A DNA stretch of 64,000 nt. It comes from Clostridia bacterium (lineage in GTDB: Bacteria; Bacillota; Clostridia; Acetivibrionales; DSM-27016). Numbering within the stretch: position 1 is the first letter of the stretch; each line of letters opens with the position of its first letter. Shown piece by piece: positions 1 to 9,815 of this stretch. Where the stretch lies: contig JAOAIJ010000021.1 of NCBI GenBank assembly GCA_026414765.1, forward strand, positions 186,001 to 250,000. The letters are read 5' to 3'. The position numbers and the translations under genes are program-made. The notes beneath the pieces were generated by a model. That model saw nothing but the letters and a program-made list of their open reading frames with translations, ran no database searches and was not told where the DNA came from.

Positions 1-2
1 AA

Positions 3-443
3 ATTCAATATGATGTATACGAGGAAAACAACGTTCTCAGGCAGAAAAAGCAGCAGCGCAGTAGTAATAAAGTAAAAGTCAAAATGATACTCAACATATT
101 GTTTGTTTTTGCTCTGGGTGCCATAATAGCCCTTAGATATGCCATGATAACCGAAATAAGCTACAATATAGACAAAAAAACAAAAGAATACAATAAAATA
201 GTAAATGAGAATTCCAGATTAAAAGTAGCTATAGAGGAAAACATGAATATATCCAAGATAAAAGACATAGCTGAGGGAAAGCTTGGAATGCAGAAGCCTG
301 ATAAATATCAGATTGTATATGTGAATGTTCCAAGGAATGACTTCTCAATGGTGTCGGAAAAATATAAGGATTCTGACGAATCAAAAGGTGCAGTTGCAGC
401 AGTTATTGACAAGCTTGGTAAAATAACCGAGTTATTGTACTAG
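3..443 (+). CDS. ftsL: FtsL-like septum formation protein, 5'-truncated by window edge
   Basis: The reading frame is open from base 3, so the true start lies before the window; the first internal ATG is at 84. The visible protein has a short charged N-terminal stretch, one hydrophobic segment encoded around 84-150, then a Lys/Glu/Asn-rich coiled-coil region ending near 280. That is the layout of FtsL/DivIC bitopic division proteins, which assemble with FtsB/DivIB and the FtsW-PBP pair at the septum. The call rests on topology and on position directly before spoVD in a dcw cluster; there is no diagnostic motif. A long hairpin with a T-run follows, so this gene ends its own transcript. Confidence 0.7.
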   Translation: MQYDVYEENNVLRQKKQQRSSNKVKVKMILNILFVFALGAIIALRYAMITEISYNIDKKTKEYNKIVNENSRLKVAIEENMNISKIKDIAEGKLGMQKPDKYQIVYVNVPRNDFSMVSEKYKDSDESKGAVAAVIDKLGKITELLY

Positions 444-504
444 CAATAAAAATATACAAAGTACTGATATTTTAGTATAATGCATTAAAGTATCCAGGAA
501 TTGT

Positions 505-554
505 AGACTGTGGATAGTATAAAATTTATTTTTATACAGTCTATGGTCTTTTTT
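505..554 (+). terminator. Intrinsic terminator after ftsL-like gene
   Basis: A long imperfect hairpin with outer arms 505-523 and 531-549 (about 18 of 19 positions pair, including G-T wobbles) is followed by a run of six T. It separates the ftsL-like gene from spoVD, implying an independent promoter for the rest of the cluster. Confidence 0.75.
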
Positions 555-723
555 ATGTATTTAACTAAAATGCCTTGGATTTCAGGTTGTGTTTATTGCA
601 TATAGAAGGTAAACTTAGATATATTAATGAAATAAGTTGAATAAAATTAAATGACAGATGCGGTTGTTGATACATAATACTATGTGAAAACATGAATTTA
701 ATGTTTTATTGGGGGGACAAATT

Positions 724-2904
724 TTGGCTGGACCAAGTTTACTGATAAAAAAGAGGCTTATTATCTTACTTGTAAGTTTTTCTATTCTGATTACTGCGCT
801 AATAGTCAGACTGGCCTGGATTCAGATATTTAAAGGAGACTGGTATCAAAAGGAAGCATATCAGCAGCAAACAAGAGGACGTGACATCAGCCCCAAGCGG
901 GGAAAGATATATGACAGGAATGGCAAAGAACTGGCAATCAGTGCATCTGTAGAAAAGGTTATCATAAATCCGCAACAGGTGAGGGACTCGGACATGAGTG
1001 ATGAAGCAATTGCAGGAGATATGGCTGTAATGCTGGATATGGATAGTGAAACCATATTGAAAAAGGTAAAAAAGAGAAGCAGTTACGAGGTTATCAAGAG
1101 AAAGATTTCTAAAGATACCGGAGACAAGATAAGAGAATGGTGCAAGAAAAATGATATTGCCGGTGTTTATATAGATGAAGATACAAAACGCTTCTATCCT
1201 AACAGAAACCTCGCCGCGCATGTTTTGGGATTTACAGGTGATGATAATCAGGGGCTGGATGGAATTGAAGCTATAATGGACGCATATTTAAAGGGAATTC
1301 CCGGTAAGATTCTCAGCGAAACTGACGCAAGAGGCAGAGAGTTACCTATAAAAGAGGAAAAACATATAGGGGTGCAGGATGGAGCTAATGTTGTACTTAC
1401 AATAGACGAAACAATTCAGTACTTTGCTCAGAAAGCGCTGGAAAAGGCTATTGATGATAACAAGCTAATGAATGGTGCAAGTGCGATTGTCATGGATCCC
1501 AGAAATGGAGATATTCTTGCTTTGGTTTCAAAGCCGGATTTTGATTTGAATGACCCATGGGGTGCTCCTCCGGGGGAGGATCCGAATACATGGAATGGAA
1601 GGACTAAGGAAGGTATTCAGAAGCTTCAGAAGACAGTTTGGAGAAATAAAGCTGTTGTAGATACTTATGAGCCAGGATCTACATTTAAAGCTATTACCTC
1701 AGCTGCAGGCCTGGAAGAGGGTGCTGTAACCCCTGATACTCAAACCAGTGACTTTCCGATCAGTGTGCAGGGACACACAATATACTGCTGGAGAAGGGGA
1801 AGAGAGCATGGAAATGAAACATTCAGACAGGGTGTATATTTTTCCTGCAACCCTGTATTTGTAAAGGTGTCCCAAAGCCTGGGACCAAAGAAGTTTTTTG
1901 ACTATGTAAGAGCTTTCGGATTTTACGACAGGACAGAAATCAGCCTTCCGGGAGAAGCAAAGAGTATTATGTTCAAAAATCCTAAAGAAATCGATATGGC
2001 TGTATCGTCTTTTGGACAGAGATTTCAGATAACTCCCTTACAGTTAATCTCTTCATATACCGCTATAGCAAATGGTGGAAAGCTGATGAAACCTCGGATT
2101 GTTAAGGAAATTACCGATTCGGAAGGAAATATTATTGAACGTTTTGAACCTGAGGTTGTAAGGAATGTAATTTCCAAGAAGACATCCGATACTTTGAGAG
2201 AAATACTTGAAGGTGTTGTATCGGAAGGTACCGGAAAAAATGCATATATAAGCGGCTATCATGTTGCAGGTAAGACAGGAACTTCTGAAACTACGATTAA
2301 AGACAGATATATAGCTTCTTTTTCCTCGTTTGCACCTGCAGATAATCCCGTCATTTGTGTACTTGTAGTACTTGATTACCCTAAGGGGCCGTTTGGACAT
2401 CAAGGAGGGGTTATAGCTGCACCTGTGGCCAAATCAATACTGGAAGATACTCTGGAATACCTTGGCGTAGAGAAAAGGTATACGGAGAAGGACAAAGAAA
2501 TGATGACAGAACAGGTATTTGTGCCTGATATAAGAGGGAAAAGCATTGCCGAGGCAAGAAAGGTATTGTCGGCAGCCCAATTTGATCTTAAGTTTAAAGT
2601 TGAGGGTGAAGGTTATAATAATGATACGGTTGTTGTTGATCAGACGCCTAAACCGGGCATCAGTTTGAATAAAAAATCAGTTGTGATATTGTATACCTAT
2701 AAACCCAAGCAGCAAAAGATGATAAAAATACCGGATGTACGAAACAAAACTATAGATGAAGCTACACAGACCCTGAATAAACTTGGCCTGAATATAAAAG
2801 TAAATGGAGATGGGGTAGCATTCGGACAGGAATATGAGCCTGGTGCAGAGGTAGAAAAGGGCGATGTCATAAATGTTGATTTCAGACATCCTGATACGGA
2901 ATAG
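724..2904 (+). CDS. spoVD: Penicillin-binding protein 2 / stage V sporulation protein D
   Basis: Class B PBP (726 aa) that cross-links peptidoglycan as a transpeptidase. It has one N-terminal membrane anchor, a PBP dimerisation domain (about 45-225) and a transpeptidase domain with SxxK at Ser319-Lys322, SCN at 374-376 and KTGT at 517-520. Two C-terminal PASTA domains span about 598-726. I place the start at TTG 724 because a GGGGGGAC ribosome-binding sequence (711-718) sits at proper distance; TTG 709 would lie inside or before that site. PASTA domains at this locus are typical of SpoVD (spore cortex) but also occur in some FtsI proteins, so a vegetative division role is possible. Confidence 0.88.
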   Translation: MAGPSLLIKKRLIILLVSFSILITALIVRLAWIQIFKGDWYQKEAYQQQTRGRDISPKRGKIYDRNGKELAISASVEKVIINPQQVRDSDMSDEAIAGDMAVMLDMDSETILKKVKKRSSYEVIKRKISKDTGDKIREWCKKNDIAGVYIDEDTKRFYPNRNLAAHVLGFTGDDNQGLDGIEAIMDAYLKGIPGKILSETDARGRELPIKEEKHIGVQDGANVVLTIDETIQYFAQKALEKAIDDNKLMNGASAIVMDPRNGDILALVSKPDFDLNDPWGAPPGEDPNTWNGRTKEGIQKLQKTVWRNKAVVDTYEPGSTFKAITSAAGLEEGAVTPDTQTSDFPISVQGHTIYCWRRGREHGNETFRQGVYFSCNPVFVKVSQSLGPKKFFDYVRAFGFYDRTEISLPGEAKSIMFKNPKEIDMAVSSFGQRFQITPLQLISSYTAIANGGKLMKPRIVKEITDSEGNIIERFEPEVVRNVISKKTSDTLREILEGVVSEGTGKNAYISGYHVAGKTGTSETTIKDRYIASFSSFAPADNPVICVLVVLDYPKGPFGHQGGVIAAPVAKSILEDTLEYLGVEKRYTEKDKEMMTEQVFVPDIRGKSIAEARKVLSAAQFDLKFKVEGEGYNNDTVVVDQTPKPGISLNKKSVVILYTYKPKQQKMIKIPDVRNKTIDEATQTLNKLGLNIKVNGDGVAFGQEYEPGAEVEKGDVINVDFRHPDTE

Positions 2905-2964
2905 CCAGGCTGATATAAGCTTCTATAGCCATATTTATTTTGACTAGCAGAATGGAGGATATAT

Positions 2965-4425
2965 ATGTTACTGGAACAGTTAATAGACGGATTGGAAATA
3001 CTAGATTACAAAGGCAATATGAAAACAGAAGTCAGTGGAATTGCATATGATTCGAGAAAAGTAAAAATGGGGACTGCTTTTGTTTGTATAGAAGGATTTA
3101 ATGTTGATGGGCATGAGTATATTCCCGCTGCTGTTGAAAATGGAGCAAAAGTTCTTTTTGTACAAAAGCATGTAGATGTGTCTGATGAAATTACAGTTAT
3201 TAAGGTGAAAAATACCCGCTACGCACTGGCAAGAATTTCAGATGTTTTTTATGGGCATCCATCAGGCAGGTTTACACTAGTGGGTATTACCGGAACTAAA
3301 GGTAAAACAACAACTACTTTTATGATAAAATCTATCTTGGATAAAGCAAATCATAAAGTAGGTCTGGTAGGAACACTGGGGAGCCGTATAGGTGAAGAGG
3401 TGCTTGCTACAGAGAGAACCACCCCTGAATCCTATGATTTACAAGCATTATTTTCTGATATGGTAGAAAAAGATGTAAACAGTGTAATTATGGAGGTTTC
3501 CTCACAAGGTCTGGAACTCCATAGGGTAGGTGGGTGCGATTTTGACATAGGAGTGTTTACAAATATCTCACAAGATCATATAGGACCAAAGGAACATCCG
3601 GATTTTGAACATTATCTCAACGCAAAAATCAAGCTGTTCAGTATGTGTAAAATGGGTCTTGTGAATATAGACAGCAAATATGGGGAAGAGGTAATAAAAA
3701 GAGCGAAGTGTGAAGTTTTTACTTACGGTATCGATAAGGATGCTGATATCAGGGCTACAGATATAGCCACAAACCCGGACAATGTCGAATTCAAAGTGAA
3801 AACTCCATGGGGAGAAGGTAATATTAAAGTGAATATTCCAGGGAAATTTACCATATACAATTCCCTTGCTGCTATAGGGGTTTGTTTGAAGATGGGAATA
3901 CCTTTAGATATAATTGCTTCTGGACTTGAAAAGGTAAGTGTACCCGGTAGGGCTGAAATAGTTGAAACAGGCAGAAATTTTACAATTATGATTGACTATG
4001 CACATACACCGGATAGTCTGGAAAATATTCTGACTACAGTAAAAGGTTACACTCCTGGCAGGCTTGTATGCCTATTCGGGTGTGGAGGAGACCGTGATAG
4101 GTCAAAAAGGCCTGTAATGGGCGAAATATCCGGCAAGATTGCGGATTTTACTGTCATAACTTCCGATAATCCAAGAACCGAAGAACCTGTTGAAATCATA
4201 AATGATATTGAAGAAGGAATTAAAAAGACAAATGCTGAATATATAAAAATAGTAGACAGACGTCAGGCTATCAGCTACGCTATTGAAAATGCACAAATGA
4301 ATGACATAATAGTATTGGCAGGCAAAGGACATGAGACATATCAGATATTTAAAGATAAAACAATACATTTTGATGAAAGGGAAGTAGTACGGGAAATATT
4401 GGACCAATCTACTACCGGGAAATAA
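2965..4425 (+). CDS. murE: UDP-MurNAc-L-Ala-D-Glu:meso-DAP ligase
   Basis: Mur ligase (486 aa) that adds the third residue of the stem peptide in the cytoplasm, using ATP. The N-terminal UDP-binding domain is followed by the P-loop GTKGKTTTT at about 110-118 and the central ATPase and C-terminal domains. The motif DNPR at 401-404 is the established signature of meso-diaminopimelate rather than lysine specificity, so the cell wall should be mDAP type. It starts at an ATG after a GGAGG-type site and is 60 nt downstream of spoVD, in operon with murF. Confidence 0.95.
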   Translation: MLLEQLIDGLEILDYKGNMKTEVSGIAYDSRKVKMGTAFVCIEGFNVDGHEYIPAAVENGAKVLFVQKHVDVSDEITVIKVKNTRYALARISDVFYGHPSGRFTLVGITGTKGKTTTTFMIKSILDKANHKVGLVGTLGSRIGEEVLATERTTPESYDLQALFSDMVEKDVNSVIMEVSSQGLELHRVGGCDFDIGVFTNISQDHIGPKEHPDFEHYLNAKIKLFSMCKMGLVNIDSKYGEEVIKRAKCEVFTYGIDKDADIRATDIATNPDNVEFKVKTPWGEGNIKVNIPGKFTIYNSLAAIGVCLKMGIPLDIIASGLEKVSVPGRAEIVETGRNFTIMIDYAHTPDSLENILTTVKGYTPGRLVCLFGCGGDRDRSKRPVMGEISGKIADFTVITSDNPRTEEPVEIINDIEEGIKKTNAEYIKIVDRRQAISYAIENAQMNDIIVLAGKGHETYQIFKDKTIHFDEREVVREILDQSTTGK

Positions 4426-4485
4426 CAGAACAAGTTTGGTGTATTCGCTAATAAGAAAAAGTAACCGGCAACAGGAGGAAGGACA

Positions 4486-5862
4486 ATGCAAAAAATTACA
4501 TGCAGTCAAATACTTGAGGCAACTGGTGGAACTCTCTTATCAGGAAATAGCGGGACTGAGATAGACAGTATATCGACTGATTCAAGAAAAATCCAAAATG
4601 GAACCTTGTTCATTCCACTTGTAGGAGAGCGGTTTGACGGACACGACTATATTGCACAATCACTTGAGTCGGGTGCCGCTGCAGCCTTGACACAAAAAGA
4701 TATGATTCCCATAGGGGATAAGCTGATAATAAAGGTTGACGATACCTTAAAGGCTTTAGGCAGGATAGCTGCATATTACAGGGGAAGATTCAATATTCCT
4801 TTTGTGGGGGTAACTGGGAGTGTAGGCAAAACCAGTACAAAGGATATGGTAGCAACTGTCCTGGGTCAGAGCCTAAATATTTTGAAAACGGAAGGTAATT
4901 TTAATAATGAAATAGGACTTCCGTTAACAATTTTTAATCTTGACACTTTTCATGAAGCTGCAGTAATAGAAATGGGAATGAGTGGTTTTGGTGAGATAAG
5001 CAGGCTTACTTCAATAGTGAAACCCCATGTGGCTATCATTACCAATATAGGGATTTCACATATAGAGAAACTTGGCTCCAGGCAGAATATCCTGAAAGCA
5101 AAACTTGAAATCCTTGAAGGGTTAAGAGAAAATGGCCTTGTCATTCTAAACGGAGATGATAATCTTTTGTTTGGTGTTAAGGATATGTTAAAGCAGCGCA
5201 CGGTGCTGTATGGAATGGAAGAGGGCTTGGAATACCAGGCCTATAATATAAAAACATCAGGAGAACATGGTACTACCTTTGAAATAACCATAGGTAGTAA
5301 GGATTACGTTATACCTGTACCTGTACCTGGAGTGCACAATGTATATAATGCTCTGGCGGCAATTGCAGCAGGAGTTGAACTTAAAATACCGATGGAAGCA
5401 ATAATCAGAGGAATATCTGAATTTTCTCCAAGTAAAATGAGACTGAATATAGTTTCACATGGTGATATCAAGATTATAAATGATACATATAATGCCAGTC
5501 CACAGTCAATGGAGGCTGCTATAAATGTACTGAAAGATGTTGCCGGCAGCAAAAGGACCATAGCTGTTCTTGGAGATATGCTGGAAATAGGAGATTGGGC
5601 ATTTAAAGCACATATTGATGTTGGGAAATATGCTGTTTCTAAGGGGATTGACTGTATTTTTACAGTAGGTGAAGAAGCAAGGAATATTGCTAAAGGTGCC
5701 ATTGAAGCCGGTGCTGATTTTAGCAATGTCAAAACCTTTGACAATAACGGGGATATTGTAAAATTCTTAAAAGACTTCAAAAGACAAAATGATGTAATTT
5801 TGATAAAAGGATCAAGGGGCATGAAGATGGAGCAAATTGTAGAAAAACTCACAATTGATTAA
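4486..5862 (+). CDS. murF: UDP-MurNAc-tripeptide:D-Ala-D-Ala ligase
   Basis: Mur ligase (458 aa) that attaches the D-Ala-D-Ala dipeptide and completes the UDP-MurNAc-pentapeptide. It contains a P-loop around residues 108-118 (TGSVGKTSTKD) and the conserved NDTYNASP stretch of MurF in the C-terminal half. Length is normal for the family. The start ATG follows an AGGAGGAAGG site. It lies 60 nt after murE and about 180 nt before mraY, consistent with the dcw operon order. Confidence 0.95.
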   Translation: MQKITCSQILEATGGTLLSGNSGTEIDSISTDSRKIQNGTLFIPLVGERFDGHDYIAQSLESGAAAALTQKDMIPIGDKLIIKVDDTLKALGRIAAYYRGRFNIPFVGVTGSVGKTSTKDMVATVLGQSLNILKTEGNFNNEIGLPLTIFNLDTFHEAAVIEMGMSGFGEISRLTSIVKPHVAIITNIGISHIEKLGSRQNILKAKLEILEGLRENGLVILNGDDNLLFGVKDMLKQRTVLYGMEEGLEYQAYNIKTSGEHGTTFEITIGSKDYVIPVPVPGVHNVYNALAAIAAGVELKIPMEAIIRGISEFSPSKMRLNIVSHGDIKIINDTYNASPQSMEAAINVLKDVAGSKRTIAVLGDMLEIGDWAFKAHIDVGKYAVSKGIDCIFTVGEEARNIAKGAIEAGADFSNVKTFDNNGDIVKFLKDFKRQNDVILIKGSRGMKMEQIVEKLTID

Positions 5863-6043
5863 AATATCGTTTTACTTTTTCTACATTTGAAAAATATTCA
5901 GTAAAAGGGTAATATATATAAGTGCTTTAGAAATAAAACTGTAATCTTTTTCCGGACCCGAAAAAGAACTGTCAGACATATACTATAAAGAAATAGTAGA
6001 TACCAGAGGTCGCTAAATTATACTGTACGTGAGGTGGAAGGTT

Positions 6044-7027
6044 TTGAATATACCATTTTTAAATTCGCCGCAAGTAGTGGTTTTCATAATAACTTTTGTT
6101 ATGGTATTAATTGCAGGTCCTGTTTTTATCCCTGTATTAACCAGATTGAAATTCGGTCAGACCGTAAGGGACGATGGGCCTACAACCCACTTCAAAAAAA
6201 CAGGTACGCCAACTATGGGAGGCATAATATTTCTCGTACCTATTTTAATAGTTTCGGTATATTATTCAATCAAAGATCCAAGAATTCTACCTCTCACTTT
6301 TGCTACTTTTGGGTTCGGAGTAATCGGATTTATAGATGATTTCATTAAGGTTGTAAAGAAAAGAAAAGATGGACTATATGCAAAACAAAAAATGTTCGGA
6401 CTGATTCTTGTAGCAGTGATATTTTCGGTTTATACTGCATTTTATACAGATTTGGGCATAGATATAGATATACCTTTGATTGGTACAATCAGTTCTACAT
6501 GGTTTTTTATTGCATTTACAATTTTTGTTTTGATATCAATGACTAATGCTGTTAATTTTTCCGATGGACTGGATGGGCTCTGTGCAGGTATGACTCTTAT
6601 TGTCATGGTTTTCTTTACGGTTGTTGCCATGACCAATAGTGAATGGGATTATTTAAAGATATTCGCTGCTACCATAGCAGGGGGCTGCCTTGGATTCCTT
6701 ACATTCAACATTCATCCTGCCAGGGTATTTATGGGAGATACAGGTTCACTGGCTTTAGGCGGTGCTGTAACTGCAACTGCAATTATGATGAAGGAACCGT
6801 TTATTCTTTTGGTTGTAGGTGCTGTATATGTGATGGAAATGCTCTCAGTTGTAATACAGGTTGCTTCTTTTAAGCTCAGGGGCAAAAGGGTGTTTAAAAT
6901 GGCACCAATACACCATCATTTTGAGTTGCTTGGTTGGAAAGAAACAAAAGTGGTTGCAGTATTTTGGTCTGTAACTTTGATTTTATGCTTATTAGGATTT
7001 TTAGTAATGGGTCTCAGGTTTTTATAA
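6044..7027 (+). CDS. mraY: Phospho-MurNAc-pentapeptide translocase
   Basis: Integral membrane enzyme (327 aa) that transfers phospho-MurNAc-pentapeptide to undecaprenyl phosphate, making lipid I. About ten hydrophobic segments are visible. Conserved motifs include the DDG...HxxKxGTPTMGG stretch near the N terminus, the NFSDGLDGL aspartate motif, FMGDTGS, and the HHHFE histidine motif near the end. I choose TTG 6044 because AGGTGG at 6032-6037 is well spaced; GTG 6029 lies upstream of that site and would be poorly served. Confidence 0.95.
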   Translation: MNIPFLNSPQVVVFIITFVMVLIAGPVFIPVLTRLKFGQTVRDDGPTTHFKKTGTPTMGGIIFLVPILIVSVYYSIKDPRILPLTFATFGFGVIGFIDDFIKVVKKRKDGLYAKQKMFGLILVAVIFSVYTAFYTDLGIDIDIPLIGTISSTWFFIAFTIFVLISMTNAVNFSDGLDGLCAGMTLIVMVFFTVVAMTNSEWDYLKIFAATIAGGCLGFLTFNIHPARVFMGDTGSLALGGAVTATAIMMKEPFILLVVGAVYVMEMLSVVIQVASFKLRGKRVFKMAPIHHHFELLGWKETKVVAVFWSVTLILCLLGFLVMGLRFL

Positions 7028-7069
7028 AGACTATTATTAAGCTTTAATTGAGTCTTTTGGAGGATATTG

Positions 7070-8179
7070 ATGAAATCGAAAAAACCTTTTGATTTCTGGA
7101 TTTTTATGACAGTAATTATTTTACTGGCTTTAGGAACGATAATGGTGTTTAGTGCAAGTGCTCCATCAGCTTATAACTATGAGAATGATGCATACTATTT
7201 TCTGAAAAAGCAGTTGTTTGTATTGCCACCAGGTCTTTTTGCCATGTTTTTCATGATGAATTTCGACTACAGAAAACTGGGCAAATTATCACCGATAATT
7301 TTGGTGACATGTATAATATTCATACTGCTTGTTCCCTTGCCTGGAGTGGGGATGACAATCAATGGTGCGAGAAGATGGATTAATTTGCGTTTTACCAGCT
7401 TTCAGCCGTCAGAGTTTGCAAAGCTGGCAGTTATACTGTTTTTTTCATACAGCCTTTCAAAAAGAAAGGATCAGTTGCAGTCATTTTTCAAAGGTTTACT
7501 GCCGTATCTCTTTTTAATAGGGGTATTTGCAGCTATGCTTTTACTGCTTCAAAAACATTTGAGCGGTACTCTGGTAATTGTTATGATTGCTTGTGTTATA
7601 CTCTTTAGTGCGGGGGCAAAGATCAGTCACTTTGTTATGCTCACAGTTCCGGCAGTTTGTGGAGTAGCAGTTGCAATTATTATCGAGCCATTTAGAATGC
7701 AGAGACTGTACGCATTTCTCGATCCATTCAAATATAAACAGGACGAGGGCTGGCAGGCAATTAATTCACTCTATGCTATCGGGTCAGGAGGCTTGTTTGG
7801 TAAAGGCCTTGGAAAGAGTATGCAGAAGTATCTATACCTACCGGAGCCGCACAACGATTTCATACTTTCTGTTTTAGCAGAAGAACTGGGTTTTATAGGT
7901 GTGGTTGTTGTACTTACATTATTCCTGATTTTCATATGGAGGGGTATTAAAGTATCGATAAATGCACCGGATGTTTTTGGAAGTCTTACTGCTATCGGAA
8001 TTACATCACTTATTGCTGTCCAAGTGATAATAAATGTTGCTGTTGTTACATCATCTATGCCAACAACAGGAATGCCGCTGCCATTTTTCAGCTATGGGGG
8101 AACAAACCTTTTGTTTTTCATGTGTGAAGTAGGGATACTGCTGAATATTTCCAGATATGCAAACTATGAAAGAATATAA
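7070..8179 (+). CDS. ftsW: Peptidoglycan glycosyltransferase FtsW/SpoVE (SEDS family)
   Basis: SEDS polymerase (369 aa) with about ten membrane segments, acting with a class B PBP to polymerise lipid II. Family features visible are the GARRWI/QPSE region, the HNDFI stretch and the final GMPLPFFSYGG motif. The ATG at 7070 is preceded by GGAGG at 7059-7063. In clostridia the dcw copy may be called SpoVE or FtsW; the sequence does not decide between division and sporulation. Only 20 nt separate it from murG. Confidence 0.92.
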   Translation: MKSKKPFDFWIFMTVIILLALGTIMVFSASAPSAYNYENDAYYFLKKQLFVLPPGLFAMFFMMNFDYRKLGKLSPIILVTCIIFILLVPLPGVGMTINGARRWINLRFTSFQPSEFAKLAVILFFSYSLSKRKDQLQSFFKGLLPYLFLIGVFAAMLLLLQKHLSGTLVIVMIACVILFSAGAKISHFVMLTVPAVCGVAVAIIIEPFRMQRLYAFLDPFKYKQDEGWQAINSLYAIGSGGLFGKGLGKSMQKYLYLPEPHNDFILSVLAEELGFIGVVVVLTLFLIFIWRGIKVSINAPDVFGSLTAIGITSLIAVQVIINVAVVTSSMPTTGMPLPFFSYGGTNLLFFMCEVGILLNISRYANYERI

Positions 8180-8199
8180 ACTAATTGAGGTGAGAATTC

Positions 8200-9303
8200 T
8201 TGAAAGTATTAATAGCCGGTGGCGGAACTGCAGGACATATTAATCCGGGGATAGCCATAGCAAAATATATAAAGCAAAAGAATCCCGATGCAGATATTGT
8301 ATTTGTGGGTACACAGAAAGGGCTTGAAACAAAGCTGGTTCCCCGTGAGGGATTCGAGCTTAGGCTCATAACGGTAAGGGGTTTCAGAAGGAAGCTTTCT
8401 TCCGATACTTTCCTTGCAGTAAAAGAGCTTTTTCAGGGGATTTTTGAAGCGAGGAGAATAATAAAAGGCTATAAACCGGATATTGTAATCGGTACAGGAG
8501 GGTATGTTTGCGGTCCTGTTGTTTTTAATGCTTCCAGAATGAAAATTCCTACTCTAATACATGAACAGAATGCATACCCGGGTGTGACAAACAGGATACT
8601 TTCCAGGTTTGCTGATGCAGTAGCAATAAGCTTCAAGGAATCAAAAGAGTTTTTCAAAAAAGCCAAAATGCTTGTGCTGACAGGAAATCCTGTAAGGAGT
8701 GAAATGCTTGAGGCAGATAGGATAAAAGCCAGAAAAAAACTGGATATAGCTTTGGAACAACCGACAGTAGTCATTATGGGCGGAAGCAGGGGCGCAGAAA
8801 AAATTAATGAATCTGTAGTTGAAATGGCTGTTAAGTATCTAGGTGATGAGGACTATAAAATTATTTTTGCCACTGGAGAAGCTCAGTATGAGAAAATAAA
8901 GGCAAAAATGGGTGATAAAATTCCAAAATCAATTGAATTGGTACCATATATTTATGATATGGCAAATGTAATGGCTGCTGCAGATCTCGTCATTTGTCGT
9001 GCAGGTGCTATTACAACAAGTGAGCTTACAGTTATGGGGATACCTTCAATACTGGTTCCTTCGCCATATGTTACAGCAAACCATCAGGAGCATAACGCAA
9101 GAGCATTGGAAGAGCAGGGGGCTTCAGTAGTTATACTTGAAAAAGACTTAAATGGAAATATACTGTACAATCAGATGATAAGCCTGCTAAAAGATAAGGA
9201 ACAACTGGCAAAAATGTCACGAAACAGTAAGAAAACCGGTATTTCAAATGCGACAGAAAAAATATACTCAATGCTGTCAGAAATCATAAAGAAGAAAATA
9301 TAA
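8200..9303 (+). CDS. murG: UDP-GlcNAc:lipid I GlcNAc transferase
   Basis: Peripheral membrane GT-B glycosyltransferase (367 aa) that converts lipid I to lipid II. The N-terminal GGGTAGHINPG loop, the IGTGGYVCGP motif, the HEQNAYPG segment and the C-terminal GGSRGA, CRAGA and PYVTANHQEHNA stretches are all typical. The TTG start at 8200 is supported by a GAGGTGAG site just upstream. It is the last intact gene of this dcw segment; the expected next gene, murA, appears only as a fragment 6 kb further on. Confidence 0.95.
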   Translation: MKVLIAGGGTAGHINPGIAIAKYIKQKNPDADIVFVGTQKGLETKLVPREGFELRLITVRGFRRKLSSDTFLAVKELFQGIFEARRIIKGYKPDIVIGTGGYVCGPVVFNASRMKIPTLIHEQNAYPGVTNRILSRFADAVAISFKESKEFFKKAKMLVLTGNPVRSEMLEADRIKARKKLDIALEQPTVVIMGGSRGAEKINESVVEMAVKYLGDEDYKIIFATGEAQYEKIKAKMGDKIPKSIELVPYIYDMANVMAAADLVICRAGAITTSELTVMGIPSILVPSPYVTANHQEHNARALEEQGASVVILEKDLNGNILYNQMISLLKDKEQLAKMSRNSKKTGISNATEKIYSMLSEIIKKKI

Positions 9304-9737
9304 AATATATTTATGTTAGCAAAAGAGAACTCTTTATGTGTAACCCCCAAGTATTAGTTTTTGCCTAATATTTCGTGTGTACTTCAAATGTGGTTGGAAC
9401 CCTGTCCTGGCGGATAATATAGTTGTGGAAGTTCAATTTATACTAGATGTGTTTTATTGGTGAAAAAATAGGTAAAGTATCAGTAAACTGAACGTTATTA
9501 TCTGGTCACTATTTTGCTTTTATGTCTGAATGAAAAGGATCAACCAAAGAATAAGAGGCTCGGTTTGTCGCCCTGCCCGAAAAAGAAATTAACCACAGAT
9601 AGCGAGGGATTTTATGGAGTCAGACAATATTTTGTCTCAAATAATCTCTTTATTTTCAGCAGAGGATAAGGCTATTGCTATATTTAGCGGTGCTTTCGGT
9701 TATCAATAGATGCTTCATAAAAAACACCACATTCAGT
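9304..9737. other. Non-coding stretch between murG and the IS-end relic
   Basis: No convincing gene fills this stretch. The only notable item is a 31-codon ORF (listed separately) behind a GAGGGA site. The rest is AT-rich sequence without a clear terminator for murG. It marks the left flank of the inserted segment that splits murG from the murA fragment. Confidence 0.5.
9614..9709 (+). CDS. Possible 31-aa ORF or gene-start remnant
   Basis: An ATG at 9614 lies behind GAGGGA at suitable spacing and opens 31 codons ending at TAG 9707-9709. The peptide begins MESDNILSQIISLFS. The good ribosome-binding site and abrupt stop would fit the surviving N terminus of a longer gene, possibly a transposase, but I recognise no family. 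It sits 30 nt before an IS-like end. It may be non-functional. Confidence 0.25.
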   Translation: MESDNILSQIISLFSAEDKAIAIFSGAFGYQ

Positions 9738-9796
9738 TTGAACCGACCCCCAAAAGTTAGACCTAAAATCTAACGATTGGAGGTTGGTTTTTTATT
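9738..9796. mobile_element. Relic of an IS3/IS150-type insertion sequence end
   Basis: The sequence carries the GACCCCCAAAAGTTAGAC signature typical of the terminal inverted repeats of IS3-family (IS150 group) elements. A short inverted pair GTTAGA/TCTAAC and a GGAGGT stretch follow, which in intact elements precedes orfA. No orfA or orfB follows; instead a gene on the opposite strand begins its 3' end here. I read it as a solitary end left after deletion. The family assignment is from memory of such ends and needs a search. Confidence 0.5.
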
Positions 9797-9815
9797 TATT
9801 AAGTTGTTTTTATGA

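Noticed and set aside
799-1221. 140-codon ORF opposite spoVD
   Set aside because: Shadow of the strongly supported spoVD frame; Cys/Ile/Phe-rich composition without any family pattern.
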